A DNA stretch of 64,000 nucleotides from contig NC_089442.1 of assembly GCF_026210795.1 (NCBI RefSeq), forward strand, positions 3,252,501-3,316,500. Reading direction: 5' to 3'. The notes under the pieces were generated by a model that ran no database searches, was not told the DNA's origin, and saw only the letters and a program-made list of their open reading frames with translations. A program made the position numbers and the translations under genes. Source of the DNA: Rhizophagus irregularis. Its lineage: Eukaryota > Glomeromycota > Glomeromycetes > Glomerales > Glomeraceae. Below, piece after piece: positions 23,901-36,993 of this stretch (position 1 is the first letter of the stretch; each line of letters starts with the position of its first letter).

Positions 23901-26380
23901 GAGAATCTAAAACAGATTTATCAGCAATATTGGTCCATTCTCTTTCCAAAAAACTCCAAATATGTTCTATTAATATCATCTCTCCAAATTTTTTATTGAT
24001 TACCTTTTCAGAATCTTCAGACCAGATAAAAAGATTATGTTGAATTATCAACATAATTCTCCAATCAATATAATAGGATGGTACTAAATACTTAAAACTT
24101 AAATCATTGTGTAATTGAGTAATCATTGATAATACTGAACAGTTTTCGTTTGAAATAGTAGTTTTAGATGAGGTTGTAATATTGAAAATAGTATTTAACA
24201 AATCTTTAATTCTTCTTAAAAGATCTTGGAACCAAGGTTTATCATCATATAAACTATGTAAAGTATCTCGCAAATAAATTAATAAAAAGTCAATGTTATA
24301 ATTATAACTTTTATTCCTTTGTTGATTGAAATTTGACCTTTCAATAATTTGTATTGCTTTATAATAGATTCCTGCAAATTTTGCTAGGGAATTGCAAACT
24401 TTATCTAAAAGATCTTTACTAAGAACTATTGGTGAATTTGAAAATTGTATACGCTCTAAAACAGCTATCCAGACCCGTAAATGTAATTCCAATCTCATTA
24501 CATTTTCTTCTGAATAAAAATCAAATAGAGTAGGATTTGCTAATGATTTTAATGAGTTTATTAATATTTGGGATGAAAATTTATTCTGTAAATTTTCAAA
24601 AAGTAACTTTAGAGCATATAAAAATTTCGGCTCAGTTAATTCCTTTACAAGCTTTCTTGCTTTTTCATCTGGTGTAATAAATCCTTCACTTTCTAGTTTA
24701 ATAAGTAGTTGGTTTTTATAAATATCCTCTGTTGATAGTTCTGTTGCTTGATTTGATAAACTTGGTGAACTATTTTTAAAATTTGCCATAACTTCATTTT
24801 TGTATTCAAATTCATCAATATTTAATGATTCAAAATCATTTGTCAAATCATTATTTGCAGTTCCTTTAATTACCTTTGAAGTTGATTCACATTTTTCTAT
24901 TTCTTTCTTTTCATAAATGTTACTTATAATTTCCTTGCTTTTTTGTTTGAAAAAAGAGTGATTTTTATAATGATAGTATGTATCATCTATTGATGATCCT
25001 GCTTTATTTGATGCACTTGAAAAGCTATTTTCAGGCTCCTCTATCACTCTACTTTCATATTCATTAATATTTAATGATCTGACATTTATTAAATTATTGT
25101 TTAGATCTATAGTTAAGTCTGAAACAGACTTATGTTTTTCTGGTTCTTCCTTTTCATTAATATTATCAAAAATTGTATCATTTTGGTTTGGAGAAATTAT
25201 TGCCTTAAGGGCTAAAACAACTTCCTGCATGTTTGGACGTTCATTTGGTTCATATTTCCAGCATTCTAGGAATTAAATAGATTAATACATAATCAGTTAA
25301 AAATGACCATGGGAGCAATATATTATTACCTGTATATAATTTATTATACTCAACGGGTGTTCCATAAATTATTTCTTCCCTTTTACCATTTAATATGGAC
25401 AACATTAAGCTTGCATCATAATCATAACCTTTATTCTTAAATGGTTCACACCCGCTTGAAATTTGCCATAATAAAACTCCAATACTATATACATCAGATT
25501 TTTCATTTAATTTATAATTTTTATTTGGATCGTTGAATTTTTTTGGATCAACATAAGGTATTACACCAAGTATTTTTGATTGGCTATTCGATGCTTCATC
25601 AATTTTTTTTGACAGCCCAAAATCTGCTAATTTAATACTATTCTGATGTACAAGTACATTGTTTGCATGCTTTAATTATAAGAAAAAAATTAATATAAAT
25701 GTATATTTCAATAAATTTGCTAAATTTCAAATTATAATTAAAATTACCAGGTCACGATGAATAACTTCTTCTTCATGTAAAAACTCTACGGCACTTGTTA
25801 ATTGTAACGCTAAGTGATATTTGTCATTCCAATCAAGTTTATTGAAACATTTGTTTAAGTAAGTATTCAGTGTACCATTATTAGCATATTCCAAAACTAA
25901 AGAATATTTATTTATTTGATGAGCTGTATCTAAATAAAAAAAAAATATTTTTAATATACTAACAAAAAAAAATAGATTAGTACATGGTTCTGTATAATAC
26001 TTTTGATATTCACCTTCCACCTTTGTGATTCCATATAACTTTATAATATTTTCATGATTATTAACACTCCGAAGCAATTTTAACTATAGAAATATTAGTA
26101 TTATATTTATTTAATCAAAAAATTTTTTAATAAATCAACCGAATTTTACCTCTTTTACAACTTCCTCAAGAGTATGTTCATCATTAATAGAAGATTTTAA
26201 AGCGAAAAGACGATTATAATTTTTCCAATTAACACGAACAACGTTTCCGTATGCACCTTTTCCTATTTGTTTAAAATTAGTGAAATCTGAATATTTATAA
26301 TATTTGATATGTTCTTCAGATATCGAATTATCTAACCAATTAATATAATCCAAATCTTTTATATTGGAATTTTCTGTCAT
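20944..26380 (-). CDS. Kinase-RING/U-box-TPR protein, paralogue B (intact copy)
   Basis: Nine exons that join in phase: 26380-26150, 26083-26014, 25929-25748, 25669-25330, 25265-21849, 21775-21697, 21626-21455, 21385-21218, 21129-20944; 4,845 coding bases, 1,614 residues. The kinase (about 30-285) has [10 protein letters not shown], the Lys of ALKS (about 62), [12 protein letters not shown] in VIHRDL, DFG in LADFGLSKK and [11 protein letters not shown]. The charged linker (about 300-450) is followed by a helical region from [17 protein letters not shown] zinc-binding RING/U-box-like motif lies at about 895-940 ([19 protein letters not shown]). TPRs occupy about 1025-1315 (for example [18 protein letters not shown]). 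The last four exons form a conserved module of about 200 residues unlike any domain I know. Predicted role: a cytosolic kinase that may couple phosphorylation to ubiquitin transfer, with TPRs binding partners; this is inference. It is the only copy here without a frame break. Confidence 0.85.
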
Positions 26381-28899
26381 TTTTTTTTTAGAAAATTGAA
26401 AAAAAAAATTGTATTCTCCGAGTATTTTAAATGAATTTATTTGTTTATCTCACAATTTCTCTTTGTAATGTTGGACAACTTAATAATTTGGGGGCACAGT
26501 AAACAAATCTGACCAATAACTCAATAAGATTTATTGAATAGGTTGGAAAATCATATCTCACGTGATGGAATGTAAAATTTGAAAAAATTTGACTCAACTT
26601 GAGCTTTTATGACTTGAATAATTAAATTTTTATACTGCAAATAAACTTGAACCAATCATAGTACGCAAAAGGCTGTTATCGAATTTATAAAAATTTTTTT
26701 TTTTTTAAAAAAAAAAGTTTAGTACACCCAGTATAGTATAGAACTATAGATTACATAATAAATGAAATACATAGAGACGTTCGTCATAACAAAGCACCCT
26801 ATAATAATAACTGAACTAACCATTCCATCTAAAGGGCTGGCTGATGTAATCGATACTATCCAAAAAAAATTACAAAAAATTATAACTACCTTTTAAACTT
26901 ATAACTATTACTCGTTCTCTCATTCTTTTTCCGCATGTTCGTACCCTTTATGTCCTTCTTCTCGGAAAGTCGATTGATACAAATTTCGTTCGCTTTAATA
27001 TATTCCATAAATTGCTCCTGATTAACCTTGACGTTACTTGATCCTTATTATTATTGGAGTTATTTGATTCCGTAGATATAGGTTCTTATACACTTAGTTC
27101 CAAATCAGTTAAGCCCTGCGGCTTGAATCACCTCGACTTTTTTCTACATCTTTCCTAATTCCTTAACCTGTTCTGGATTAGCATAATCCTTAATAGAATT
27201 GGATTGAATTTCTGATGTTTCTTCGAACAGAAGATCTTGTCAATATTTATTTACCGCAACCACAATTTATTTTGACTATTTCGTTAGGATCTTGATCTTC
27301 GATAGTTTTTTATAGAATAGTTATGAACTTTGTTCGTGCGAATTTATAAAAATTTGAAACAGACCATTAAGAAATAAATTAATATTTTTACGTTAATTAA
27401 TATACTTTAAAAATGCACAAGAAATTCACAAAAATTTTATTTAGTACTTATACATTTGGGATGACATAGTTAAAACTAATAAATTTATGTATAATCCAAA
27501 TTGATTTCAATTCTATATATGAATTTTGAGCAATATTTATTAATTTTTTTGGTTCTTCAAGTGCTAAATCCTTTTGATTTCTTTATGATTTAAATTTAAA
27601 CTTTTTTTTCATTTATTGTAAAATTAACCCAATAATAATAAATAGGCATATTGAAAATTCAGATGTCCTATTTGTGTGAATATCTTTCATGTATTCAAGT
27701 TGCAAGATATATGTAAATGAAATTGATGACTATGTGCAAGTTGATGTAATCCAGATAACATTATTATATTCGCTTGTCTGTGTCAGTTAACTTTTTGTTT
27801 GTTATAATATAGTGTATAGGTTGAAATTTTGATGGTTAAAAATTTGATAATTTCATTGAGGTGATAACGAAAAACAAAAAAAAAAGTATAATGTGTCATG
27901 TAACACATGATCATAGAATTTCAATTTTTTTTTTTAAAATAAAAAAATAAAATAATCGACGCAAACCTACGATAAGCAACCGCGTGGAATTGTCCAACAA
28001 TAACCGATTCACGTTCATTATTTTTATTAAAAATTTTAAAATATATTGTTTCAAGTTAAGTTTCAATTAGATTTGTTTCCTCCAATTTTAGTTTCTTAAA
28101 ACTAAATTTCGATTAAATAGCATCCAAGATCTAAAAAATAATTACTAGATACGAACATGATAAAATAAATAAATTTATAAAAGCTTATTAAATATATTTC
28201 TTTCTTTTCAAAACTATAAATATAGAAATTTATGTTATTAATAATTAATAAGCTTAATACTGGTCAAAACTTTACAAATTATTGAAATGATTGAAATATT
28301 TTTTTAAAATATGTAATAAACTCAACTTCATAACTATAAAATATACTTTTTATTTTCCAAACATTTTTCGTACAAATTTAAAATGAGTGTACAGTATGAA
28401 TTACAATTAATTTTTTCACTTTTATATTATTACGAGTAAAATCTTAAATTACGCAAAAAAATCAGCTTCAAGCTTATCATAATATTAATTTTAACATATA
28501 AAAAATAAAAAAGGGTATTTAATGTGAGATGTCTTTATTATGTTGTAACGTTGGCCAATCATACTGTAATTTGACAAGCGTAAAACTCGATAAATTATTC
28601 TACTGCGTCACAATTAATTATTAATGTGATGTTTATAATGGTGGGCACTTTTTTTATTTAAATGGATCCAAAATTTTCCTAATTGGGAGTGACAAATTAT
28701 AATTGCACAAAATTAAAAAAAAAAAATATGGATAAAAATTCAAGTCAGGTGGATTATAATTTTGAATAACTTCAATATTTAAATCAATTAAAATTGGATT
28801 TTCATATTTTCATATTATTTATAGCGGAAGTACTTTCAGTAATACTCCTCCAGAATAAATACTCTGTTTCATATAAAATGGCTTCACATGAAAACATCT
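26381..28899. other. 5' flank of paralogue B and further spacer
   Basis: Up to about 27705 this corresponds to the upstream flank of A. It contains an extra, less AT-rich segment at about 26890-27340 with broken frames on both strands, possibly old transposon or gene debris that I cannot place. From 27705 to 28899 I see no gene. Confidence 0.45.
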
Positions 28900-29130
28900 T
28901 CAAAATGGTATTATTCTAAAATTAAGAGAGGAAGTATTTACAACTTCTGATGGAAAAGCAAAAGAACTTATTAAGGAACTGTCTAAAATAATTACTTTTT
29001 GAAAATTTACAAAATTTAGTTGCCTTGGCAGATCAGACTCCATTCGATTTTTATGCAAAACAAAGTGTGGCCAGATTGTCACAATTTTATTTAATTTTAG
29101 CCGATTTTTGGCTTCATTTATTATATATGT
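28900..29130 (+). pseudogene. Relic of the kinase-RING-TPR family, middle region
   Basis: On the plus strand, opposite in orientation to the intact copies, the sequence reads TTSDGKAKELIKELSK followed by a stop and, after a gap or frame change, FENLQNLVALADQTPFDFYA with QSVARLSQF. This matches the conserved helical region of paralogues A-C ([31 protein letters not shown]). The kinase, zinc motif and TPR parts are absent. It is a short, old fragment. Confidence 0.6.
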
Positions 29131-30149
29131 AATATTTTCTCTTATTTTTAGAAACTCGTTTCAGTACACAAATTTATTGTATGACGACTTAAAAGAACAA
29201 ACAAATAGAAAAGTTTCTATTAAAAATATAAAAAAATGGAAATAAATGAGGGCATTTTAGCATAAGCAATCGGGAATTATCGTGCATATTTAGTATTTTA
29301 GTTTATGTATAAATGTATTTTATTTTATGAAAGCGCCAGATTCTATTATTAACATTAAAAAATTAATAACTTTCTTTGAAAATAAGTGAAATTACTTCCC
29401 TTTTATATAAAGGTGTGTACACAGTACTCAATAATATTTTCACTTTGAGAGACTCTATTACGGCCTTACCACGGCGGACTTTTAGAGTGTGCTGGTCTAC
29501 TGTATAAAGTTTACGCTCTAGAGAATTTCATTCAAAAAAATTATTTGAAACCCCGGGTATTTCTCTATACGGTTAAGCGTGTAAAAAATGAATGTGAATG
29601 AGATAAGTGAAAGGGAAGTGAAAAATCCACATTAATTCATATCTCAAAATTTAGATACAAAAAAAATACATTGATTCTGTCAATATGGAAGAATATGAAT
29701 TAATTTTTATACTATCAGACTTCAAAAGATTAAAACAGGTTGAGATTAGTTAAATATCTGTTATCAAAAAATTTCAATATATTTTCAATTCGTATCGTTG
29801 CAAACTCTAAAATATTTACTGCTGTATTTAAAATATTTCAATATACATATTTATATTAACTTTCGTTTTATGAAATTATCACCCTTTTGGATCTGACAAA
29901 TAATGAATGAAACATCATTCTCTATATCCGTCTAATTCCAAAATTGAGTAAATAAATATGGTCTTTTCTATTTTGGAAAAATTAATAACATGTAACAATT
30001 GTAACATGTTTAAAATGATTGTTATCCGTATATTAAGACTATTATTACTCAAGAAGTAACATAAAGGAACTTTCTAGCAGACGAATGTATGATGATTTGT
30101 CACTATTTTTGAAACTATTACTAGCTATAAGAACAAATAATAAAAATTA
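29131..30149. other. Non-coding spacer
   Basis: No gene is supported. A somewhat GC-richer patch at about 29440-29570 has no ORF or inverted repeat that I could define. Confidence 0.4.
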
Positions 30150-30840
30150 TGACAAGAATAAAATTCTTTTTAATGAAGGAGCAAGAAGAATGTGAAAATT
30201 GTAATCAAAAATGTTTAGCAACATTATATTGTAAATTTTGTGTTCAAAATTATTTAAAAGAATATTTTTTTAAATTGGACATCTGGAAATAATGTTATTG
30301 ATAATTTAATATGAAAATGTCAATTAAAAACACTCATACCAAATAAAATAGTTGAATGGATTCCATATAATAATTACAAAATATTGAATATTTAAGAAAA
30401 TTTATACGGCAATTTGGATTGATGGAAAACATGAAGAATAGGATACAAAATTATGTTTTACGCAGGCTAAATCACATATAACTATAAGTAATAAATGTTG
30501 TTTTGGTTTAAAACAAAATCCATCAAATGGAAATTATATGCTTGTAATGAATAGAATCAATATAAATTTAAGAGAATATTTACAACAACATAATAATCAA
30601 ATTACATGGGAAGAAAGAATTAATATTATTTATTCCACTTTATAATTTGCATTCTGGAAACATATTATATTCACCATTTAATGATGATTGGTATATTAGT
30701 GATCTTGATTTTGTAGCCCTGCAGATATACCAACAACAAGTATATATGGAAACCTCCCTTGGACAATTATCGTAGAAATGAAATAATTGGTGATCCATAT
30801 ATTTAATATACCACAGAGTATACATAAAAAAAAGCAAAGG
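30150..30840 (+). pseudogene. Protein kinase pseudogene (Rhizophagus kinase family with N-terminal Cys motif)
   Basis: Shifted plus-strand frames preserve recognisable blocks in the right order. An N-terminal cysteine motif reads QEECENCNQKCLATLYC. Then come KIVEWIPYNN, WIDGKHEE and AKSHITISNK. The kinase N-lobe tail and hinge read NPSNGNYMLVMNRI and NLREYLQQ, and near the catalytic loop HSGNILYSPFNDDWYISDLD. Several stops and frameshifts separate the blocks. The region just before HSGN, where HRDL should stand, is missing, and DFG is replaced. This order is typical of a very large kinase family in Rhizophagus. It is clearly non-functional. Confidence 0.75.
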
Positions 30841-33404
30841 AGATATCAAAGTCATCCTTAAAAGCTTGATATTTGTCAATAGAATGCCGAAATATTCACT
30901 TACTTTAAGGAGTTTCTTACTAGTTTCTTAGAGGAAAAGACTAAAAGCAAAAAAAAATTTTTAAGAGATATTATATTTAACTATTTATATATACTATAAT
31001 TTGATGTCCACATTATGTAATTTCTGTTAGATATGAATAAAGCGACAGTATACAGTATGGTTGATGATTTTTCACGTGAATAATTTTATAATGCGGGCCA
31101 AAATGGTAACACTTTAATAAATTTGATTTTCGATCGTTCGAATCATAATCAAAAAAATTTTATTATTGAAAAATAAATTCACAACTGTCGTTCTTATTTA
31201 AAATGCTTGAGATGGTTCAAAGGAACACTATCAGCGACAAAGCCAAATAAATAACACGATAAAATTTTTTTTTTTATAGTCACAACTCACAATCGCCATA
31301 AAGAATTAACATACCGTAAATACAATAGACGTCATCTAAATAATTTTCTAATAAAATTCATTTTTACCTATTAAGTTTGAGAAATTTTTTTATATAGGAA
31401 AAGGTACAGATCGTTTTCCTGTAAAATCTTGACCAAGAAAGTTTTTTCTTCTTAACCGACGCTTTTGAAGTTTTGTTTTTAATTAATTATTAAGTTTCAT
31501 TAAACTTCTTAAGTTAAATTTTCCATAAATGTAATAAACCATCATTAACTCATAAAAATATATATGATACCGACGTACTACCTATTCTAAGTTTTTTTTT
31601 GAAGAGAATTGATAAAAACAAATACGGTAATTATATTTTTTAATAAAATTTTCAAGAATTTGATAATTAATTTCCTTATTTTCTTGTATACAAGTGCCAT
31701 TTATACTTACGCAAGAGACGTTACTAGAAATAATTGGAACTGGAGGCTTGAAATACTGAATTTCTCATATCCGGAAAATTTATAGAGTGAATCTTATCTT
31801 TTTACATCGTTTTATAAGAATTATTATAACGTTATATTGCGCTACATGCACTGTTTTGACCGAAAATGCAAAAAAAAAGATTCAATTTTCGATTTTTCTT
31901 TTGATAAAAAAAAGAAGCATTCAAGTTAATTTTTCTTAGCTTCGTCAGTTTTAGAAATATAACTAAGGAAAATAAAAAAAAAAAAAATTTTAGGAATAAG
32001 TAAATGAAAGGTAAGTTTATGCATGATGTAGAATACGATGGAGTTTCAGAGTATTCAAAGTAGTGCCAAAATAAAGTGGGCGTACCTGATATATCTGATA
32101 TCGTAGCGACGTAACGACGTAACGTCGTAACGTGATAAACAAATTTACGCCGTAGCAAAATTTATTGATCTACTACTGTACGTCTAAATTAATTCTGGCC
32201 GAAAATTCAAATTTGTACACTGCATCTCCTCTTAATGCCGGAAAAACTAGCACTTTATTCCGGCATGTGCCCCTTTGTATCTCCTCAATTCGCGGGTACT
32301 ACCCGGGAAGCTTATGCAATTCTGCCGATCTTTAATGTTACAATATAAATTCATATGTAGTGACTACGTGACTACATGATCTGCATGGTGTCCATAAAAT
32401 AATAAAATTACAAAAAATATTCGTAATTCACGAACATTCAAGTTAATTAAAATCGATATCTTTTCTGAATAAATTTGATTAATTTTCTAAGATCAGTTTT
32501 ATTTAACTAAAATATAATATAGCGTTGTAAAGTTAAAAAAACAAGCGTAGCACATTACAGTATGTCCATAAAAATCAATTGTATGATTGTAAAAATTTGA
32601 ATATTTTGGAGTTTTATAATTTATTAAATATATATAAAAAATACTTCAATTTGTAATAAGATTTCTTTAACGTAACTTGAAAAAAAAACTAGTTTATGAT
32701 GAAATTAAAGATTATAAAAAGTTTTTTTTTCCCCATGTATATGTAAATATATAAATATTGATTGTTTTTTTACCAAATTTATTTTCTTTTGTTTTAAAAG
32801 TAACATAACAAATAAATGAATGATTTTTTGTCCAATCAAATACGTTCGAATTTAAATTTAAACACATATGTTGTATGTCATTATATGTATTATTTTGGTA
32901 ATTAGTTACGGAGCCGGAGTATGTATTTTATGTTCTTTCCGTTTCAGAATATTCTTATAGAGTAAATAAAGAAGTAAATTTCAAGAGTGGGTGCATTTTT
33001 ACAATATTTTACAAATGAAATTGAATGTAATGTATCGTGATATTCAATGTACAGCATGATTATTAGTTGATTGTGTAACAAAACTTGAAATGAAATTAGA
33101 AAATTTAAAAAAAAAACAAAGAAACTTACAACATAAACAAATCCATAGGTTGGAAACTTTTCATGTGGTCGTTTTAATTACTTTAATGGAAAAAAATACT
33201 TTTTTTTTTTATTTTAAATTCAATTCACTTGCTAAATTTTTTTTGCTCCATTTCTTTTTTTCTGGTAATCTAATTATTAACTTAAACACTTCTTAAATTT
33301 TTTTATTCCATTTTTTTTTTTTACCTTTTATTTTTTCTTTTTAAAACGAAATATTAATCATTATTAATTTCGTTAATTTATAAAAAATAAAAAAATAAAA
33401 TAAA
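30841..33404. other. Non-coding spacer before the pseudokinase gene
   Basis: No coding sequence is supported. The minus frame 31832-32158 and plus frame 33090-33296 are low complexity. A less AT-rich patch at about 32180-32330 contains ccggaa/ttccgg inverted words and may be transposon debris. Around 32100-32135 is the palindromic cluster acgacgtaacgtcgt. The last 100 bases are T-rich and probably form the leader of the next gene. Confidence 0.4.
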
Positions 33405-36108
33405 ATGGCAAAAAAGAAAGTTATCGTAGCGGAACTCTCAGTAATCGAGTTCCTTGAAAGTAAATTTAATTCTTTTAATATTAAGAGATATAAATTTGAA
33501 GAACTCGAAAATGTTCGTAATATAGAGTCGAAAAATTTCGGAAACGTTCAAATTGCGACATTAAAAGAAAACAAGGTTTCCGTTATGTTAAAACCGATTC
33601 CTACTGATGATATTCACGAAAGTGTTAACGAGGTTAGTAAAAAATTGTAAAATCCTTTTAATAGCGACGTAATAGAACGGTAGTTGGTCGTTAAATGGCG
33701 CAGCATTTTTAAAATTTAACTAATTATTTTATTTGCTCATCAGATTAAATTAATGTGGGAGGCTGGTACTCATAAATCCATATTAAAATTCTATGGTATC
33801 ACTAAAGGTAATTTATGAAATTGTATAAATTTCTTGTTTAAACCATTTTTTTTTAAATTAAATTAAATTATCAATTATGTAGATCAAACGAAAGATGATT
33901 ATTTTCTTGTATTGGAATACGTTGAATGTAATACCTTTTCGGATCATTTGCAAGATTTATATGATTATTTGGATTGGAACATAAAAGCTGGCCTTGCGCT
34001 TGAAATTGCGAAAGGTTTAAAATTTTTGCACGAAAATAATATCGCCCACAAGAATTTGGTAAGTTTTATTTTTTAATTTATTTATTATTATTTTTTTTTT
34101 CGTTCCGTTCAAAAATATCAATATATATGATCTTTATAGACAGCAGAAAGTATATTGTATCCTAATAATACCATTAAATTGGCCAATTTCGGAATACTTA
34201 AAAATAACGTCCCTCAAAAACGTGCCTTAAAAGAGAAGTTCACGTTTTGGAAAAAAGATAAAGAACAAGATCATCCAAAAGAATATGATATCTTATCGTT
34301 TGGAATTATTTTGTTTCAACTTACTCAACATGTTGATTATTATATTAATAGCAATTGGGAAACATACTTGAAATCAATTCCATTGGAACATCGTGAAATT
34401 AAAATGGACAATATACCTATAGATTATAAAAAACAATACAAGGAACTTTGTAAATGTACGTAAATCGTTGATACATCACGTGATTTCGTTCGTTCTTCCA
34501 CTAATACTTTTTTTTAAAAAAAATATTTTAGCTTGTTGGAGTAAGAATATAAAAGAACGACCTAGTATCCATCAAATAGTAAATTCTTTGCAAGAACTTG
34601 GTGGAAATGATAAAAATGATTTCGTTTATAATGCTTCCCAACCTGGTTCTGAAACTATAAATGATACGTCAATAAAAACGACTTCAACACCTTCAAAACC
34701 TTTAACGTCTTCAACGACTTCAACACCTTCAATACCTTCAACGTCTTCAACACAACCAACTTCGTACACTGCACCTCACAAACCAGTTACATCAAGCCAA
34801 CTTTATACTTCCCCTAATATTCCTACTATCCCCAATATTCCTACTACCAACACGACTACAACTACTTATACAAATTCTCGAAGTTCCCCCTACACTTCTA
34901 CTACTAGAACTAATACAACTAATACACCTCCTACTACTACAATTCCTACAAATCCTTTGGTTCCTCCTACAAATCCTTTCTTAAATAATTCTGGAACGGC
35001 AAATTCGGCGATTTCACCTTTGACAATAGACTTTATTTTATCACCTCAACAAATTACATCACTTATTCTTGGATTGACAACACCACCACCACAAAATACA
35101 GCTCCAGTTACTCAAGAATATGTTACAAAAATGTACAAAACATTTCATGATAAAGTAGCAAAATGCGAGATGGATATATCAAAACTTAATGATTTATATA
35201 TAATACAATATTTAAACAAGACAGTTCAAAATGAAAATAAAGTTTTTGACTTTTGTAATGCGAATCAATCTTTAATGATCAATAAGGTACTATTAGGATT
35301 ATTTCATCAACTTGCTATTGGAACAACTACAGTTAGTTTACCAAAAGCGTATGAATTGTACAAAGAAGCATCCAAAAAAAATTCGTTCGCGGCTTATATA
35401 GCTGGTACATACGCTCAATATGGTCAAGGAGTTCCAAAAAATGCGACTGAAGCTTATAATTTTTATAAATCATCTGCGGAAAGTGGATTTGTACCAGCAT
35501 ATAATAAAATAGGATTATGTTATGATATGGGAACCGGTGTAGCAGTCGATAAGCAAAAAGCTTTCTATTGGATTGAAAAATCTGCTAAAGCGGATGATAA
35601 ATATGGACAATATAATTTAGGAGCGTATTATGAAACCGGAAATGGTTGCGCAAAAGATGAAAGTAAAGGGTTTACCTGGTATTTAAAAGCTGGAGATCAA
35701 GGATTCGTAACAGCGTTAAATAAAGTAGGTTTATGTTACTTACAAGGAAAGGGTACTACTGTTGATTATTATAGATCATATGAATGGTTTAAAAAAGCGG
35801 CTATAGCAGGTTGTAAATATGGACAAACTAATTTAGGAAGTGCTTACGAATTAGGTAGAGGTATTGAAAAAAATGAAGTAGAAGCTTTTAATTGGTTTTT
35901 AAAAGCTGCTAATAATGAAAATTATGACCTAGGTCAATATTATCTTGCAAGATGTTATGAATTTGGTATTGGAACTACTATAGATAGGTTAAAAGCTTTA
36001 GAATGGTATCAAAAAAGTGCTGATAATGGAAATAGTTTAGCTTTATTAGCTTTAGCAGATATTAGAAGTACAATTCAAGCACAACCACTTTTATATTATT
36101 TATATTAG
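33405..36108 (+). CDS. Pseudokinase-Sel1 repeat protein
   Basis: Five exons join in phase: 33405-33632, 33744-33807, 33883-34058, 34140-34455, 34532-36108; 2,361 bases, 786 residues. Residues about 20-280 are a kinase fold (KFYGITK, LVLEYVE, GLKFLHENN, YDILSFGIILFQL, ERPSIHQIVNSLQEL). The key residues are lost: HRD reads HKN, DFG reads NFG and the glycine loop is degenerate (ESKNFGNVQ). A Lys remains in VMLKP. A Ser/Thr/Pro-rich linker (about 300-440) precedes seven Sel1 repeats (about 530-780), such as GLCYDMGTGVAVDKQKAFYW. Sel1 repeats bind proteins, so a catalytically dead scaffold is likely; that is inferred. The Met at 34468 lies in the last intron and is not a start. Kinase-Sel1 fusions are abundant in Rhizophagus. 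Confidence 0.85.
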
Positions 36109-36993
36109 TGATAATTTGATAGTGACAATATATAATTATATATATCATATTTATATTGACATTAAATAAATCAATTATTAATAAATTATTGATTTATCAT
36201 TAACAAAATTTTTCTTTTTTACTTAATATTTATTTTTCTTACGAATTTATATATTTACGCTTACGAAAAAGAACGTGAAAATCTCAGGTTTTTGAGATGC
36301 GCAATGGTAATACCCAATGTATTAAATAATGTTTTGTATCAACAGATGACAAAACTTCATTTTGATATGCTTTACAAATTTAAGGGTTTTTATTCTATGT
36401 ATTTTGTTCTATATAGTATAAAATAATAAAGATATCAATTATTTTTTATATCGTAAAAAGTTGCCGAATAACGTCAATCAAAAGATTTGATTTATAAAAC
36501 TTATGCAATTTATAATTAACAAAAGAATGTGAAAGCGCTTTTTTTTATGATTTTTAGCTTTTTCATGTTTAAGTACCTCTTTGACTGATTAAATTTTAAA
36601 AGCTAATAAATGACGCAAAAAAAATATTTCACTAAATAAACTATATAAACTAACGGAACGTTTCAGAATTTTCTTTTTTCATAAATTTTATTCAGTTAGT
36701 TTACGAAAAAATGAATATATATAGAGTTAATTAATAATGGAAAAAAGACAATATAAATTGAAGAAAGGATTTTCTATATAAATTTACGTTATCATGATAT
36801 TTTCTTATAATAATCTAGTTAAAAATTATAAATTTATAAGGACTAAAGTAGTACTAAAGTATGCTTAGTACAAGAATTATTTTATAACAAAATACTTAAT
36901 ACCCCAATCTATCAGGAAATATTTTTCATGAATTTCACTTTTTGAATTTCAGGAATTTTTCTTAAAAAAAAAACAATAATAATGCATAAATAG
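36109..36993. other. Convergent spacer and 3' flank of paralogue C
   Basis: This spacer separates the convergent 3' ends of the Sel1 gene and paralogue C. From about 36480 it is alignable, with more divergence, to the 3' flanks of A and B (for example an aaatatttcacta word and a cataaattttatt word). The downstream region was therefore duplicated together with the gene. No ORF is supported. Confidence 0.5.

Noticed and set aside
26890-27340. Possible decayed gene in the less AT-rich patch
   Set aside because: Translations on both strands are broken and no block could be matched with confidence.
34468-36108. Separate Sel1 gene starting at Met 34468
   Set aside because: The Met lies in an intron between a good donor (34456) and acceptor (34531); the Sel1 exon continues the pseudokinase frame.
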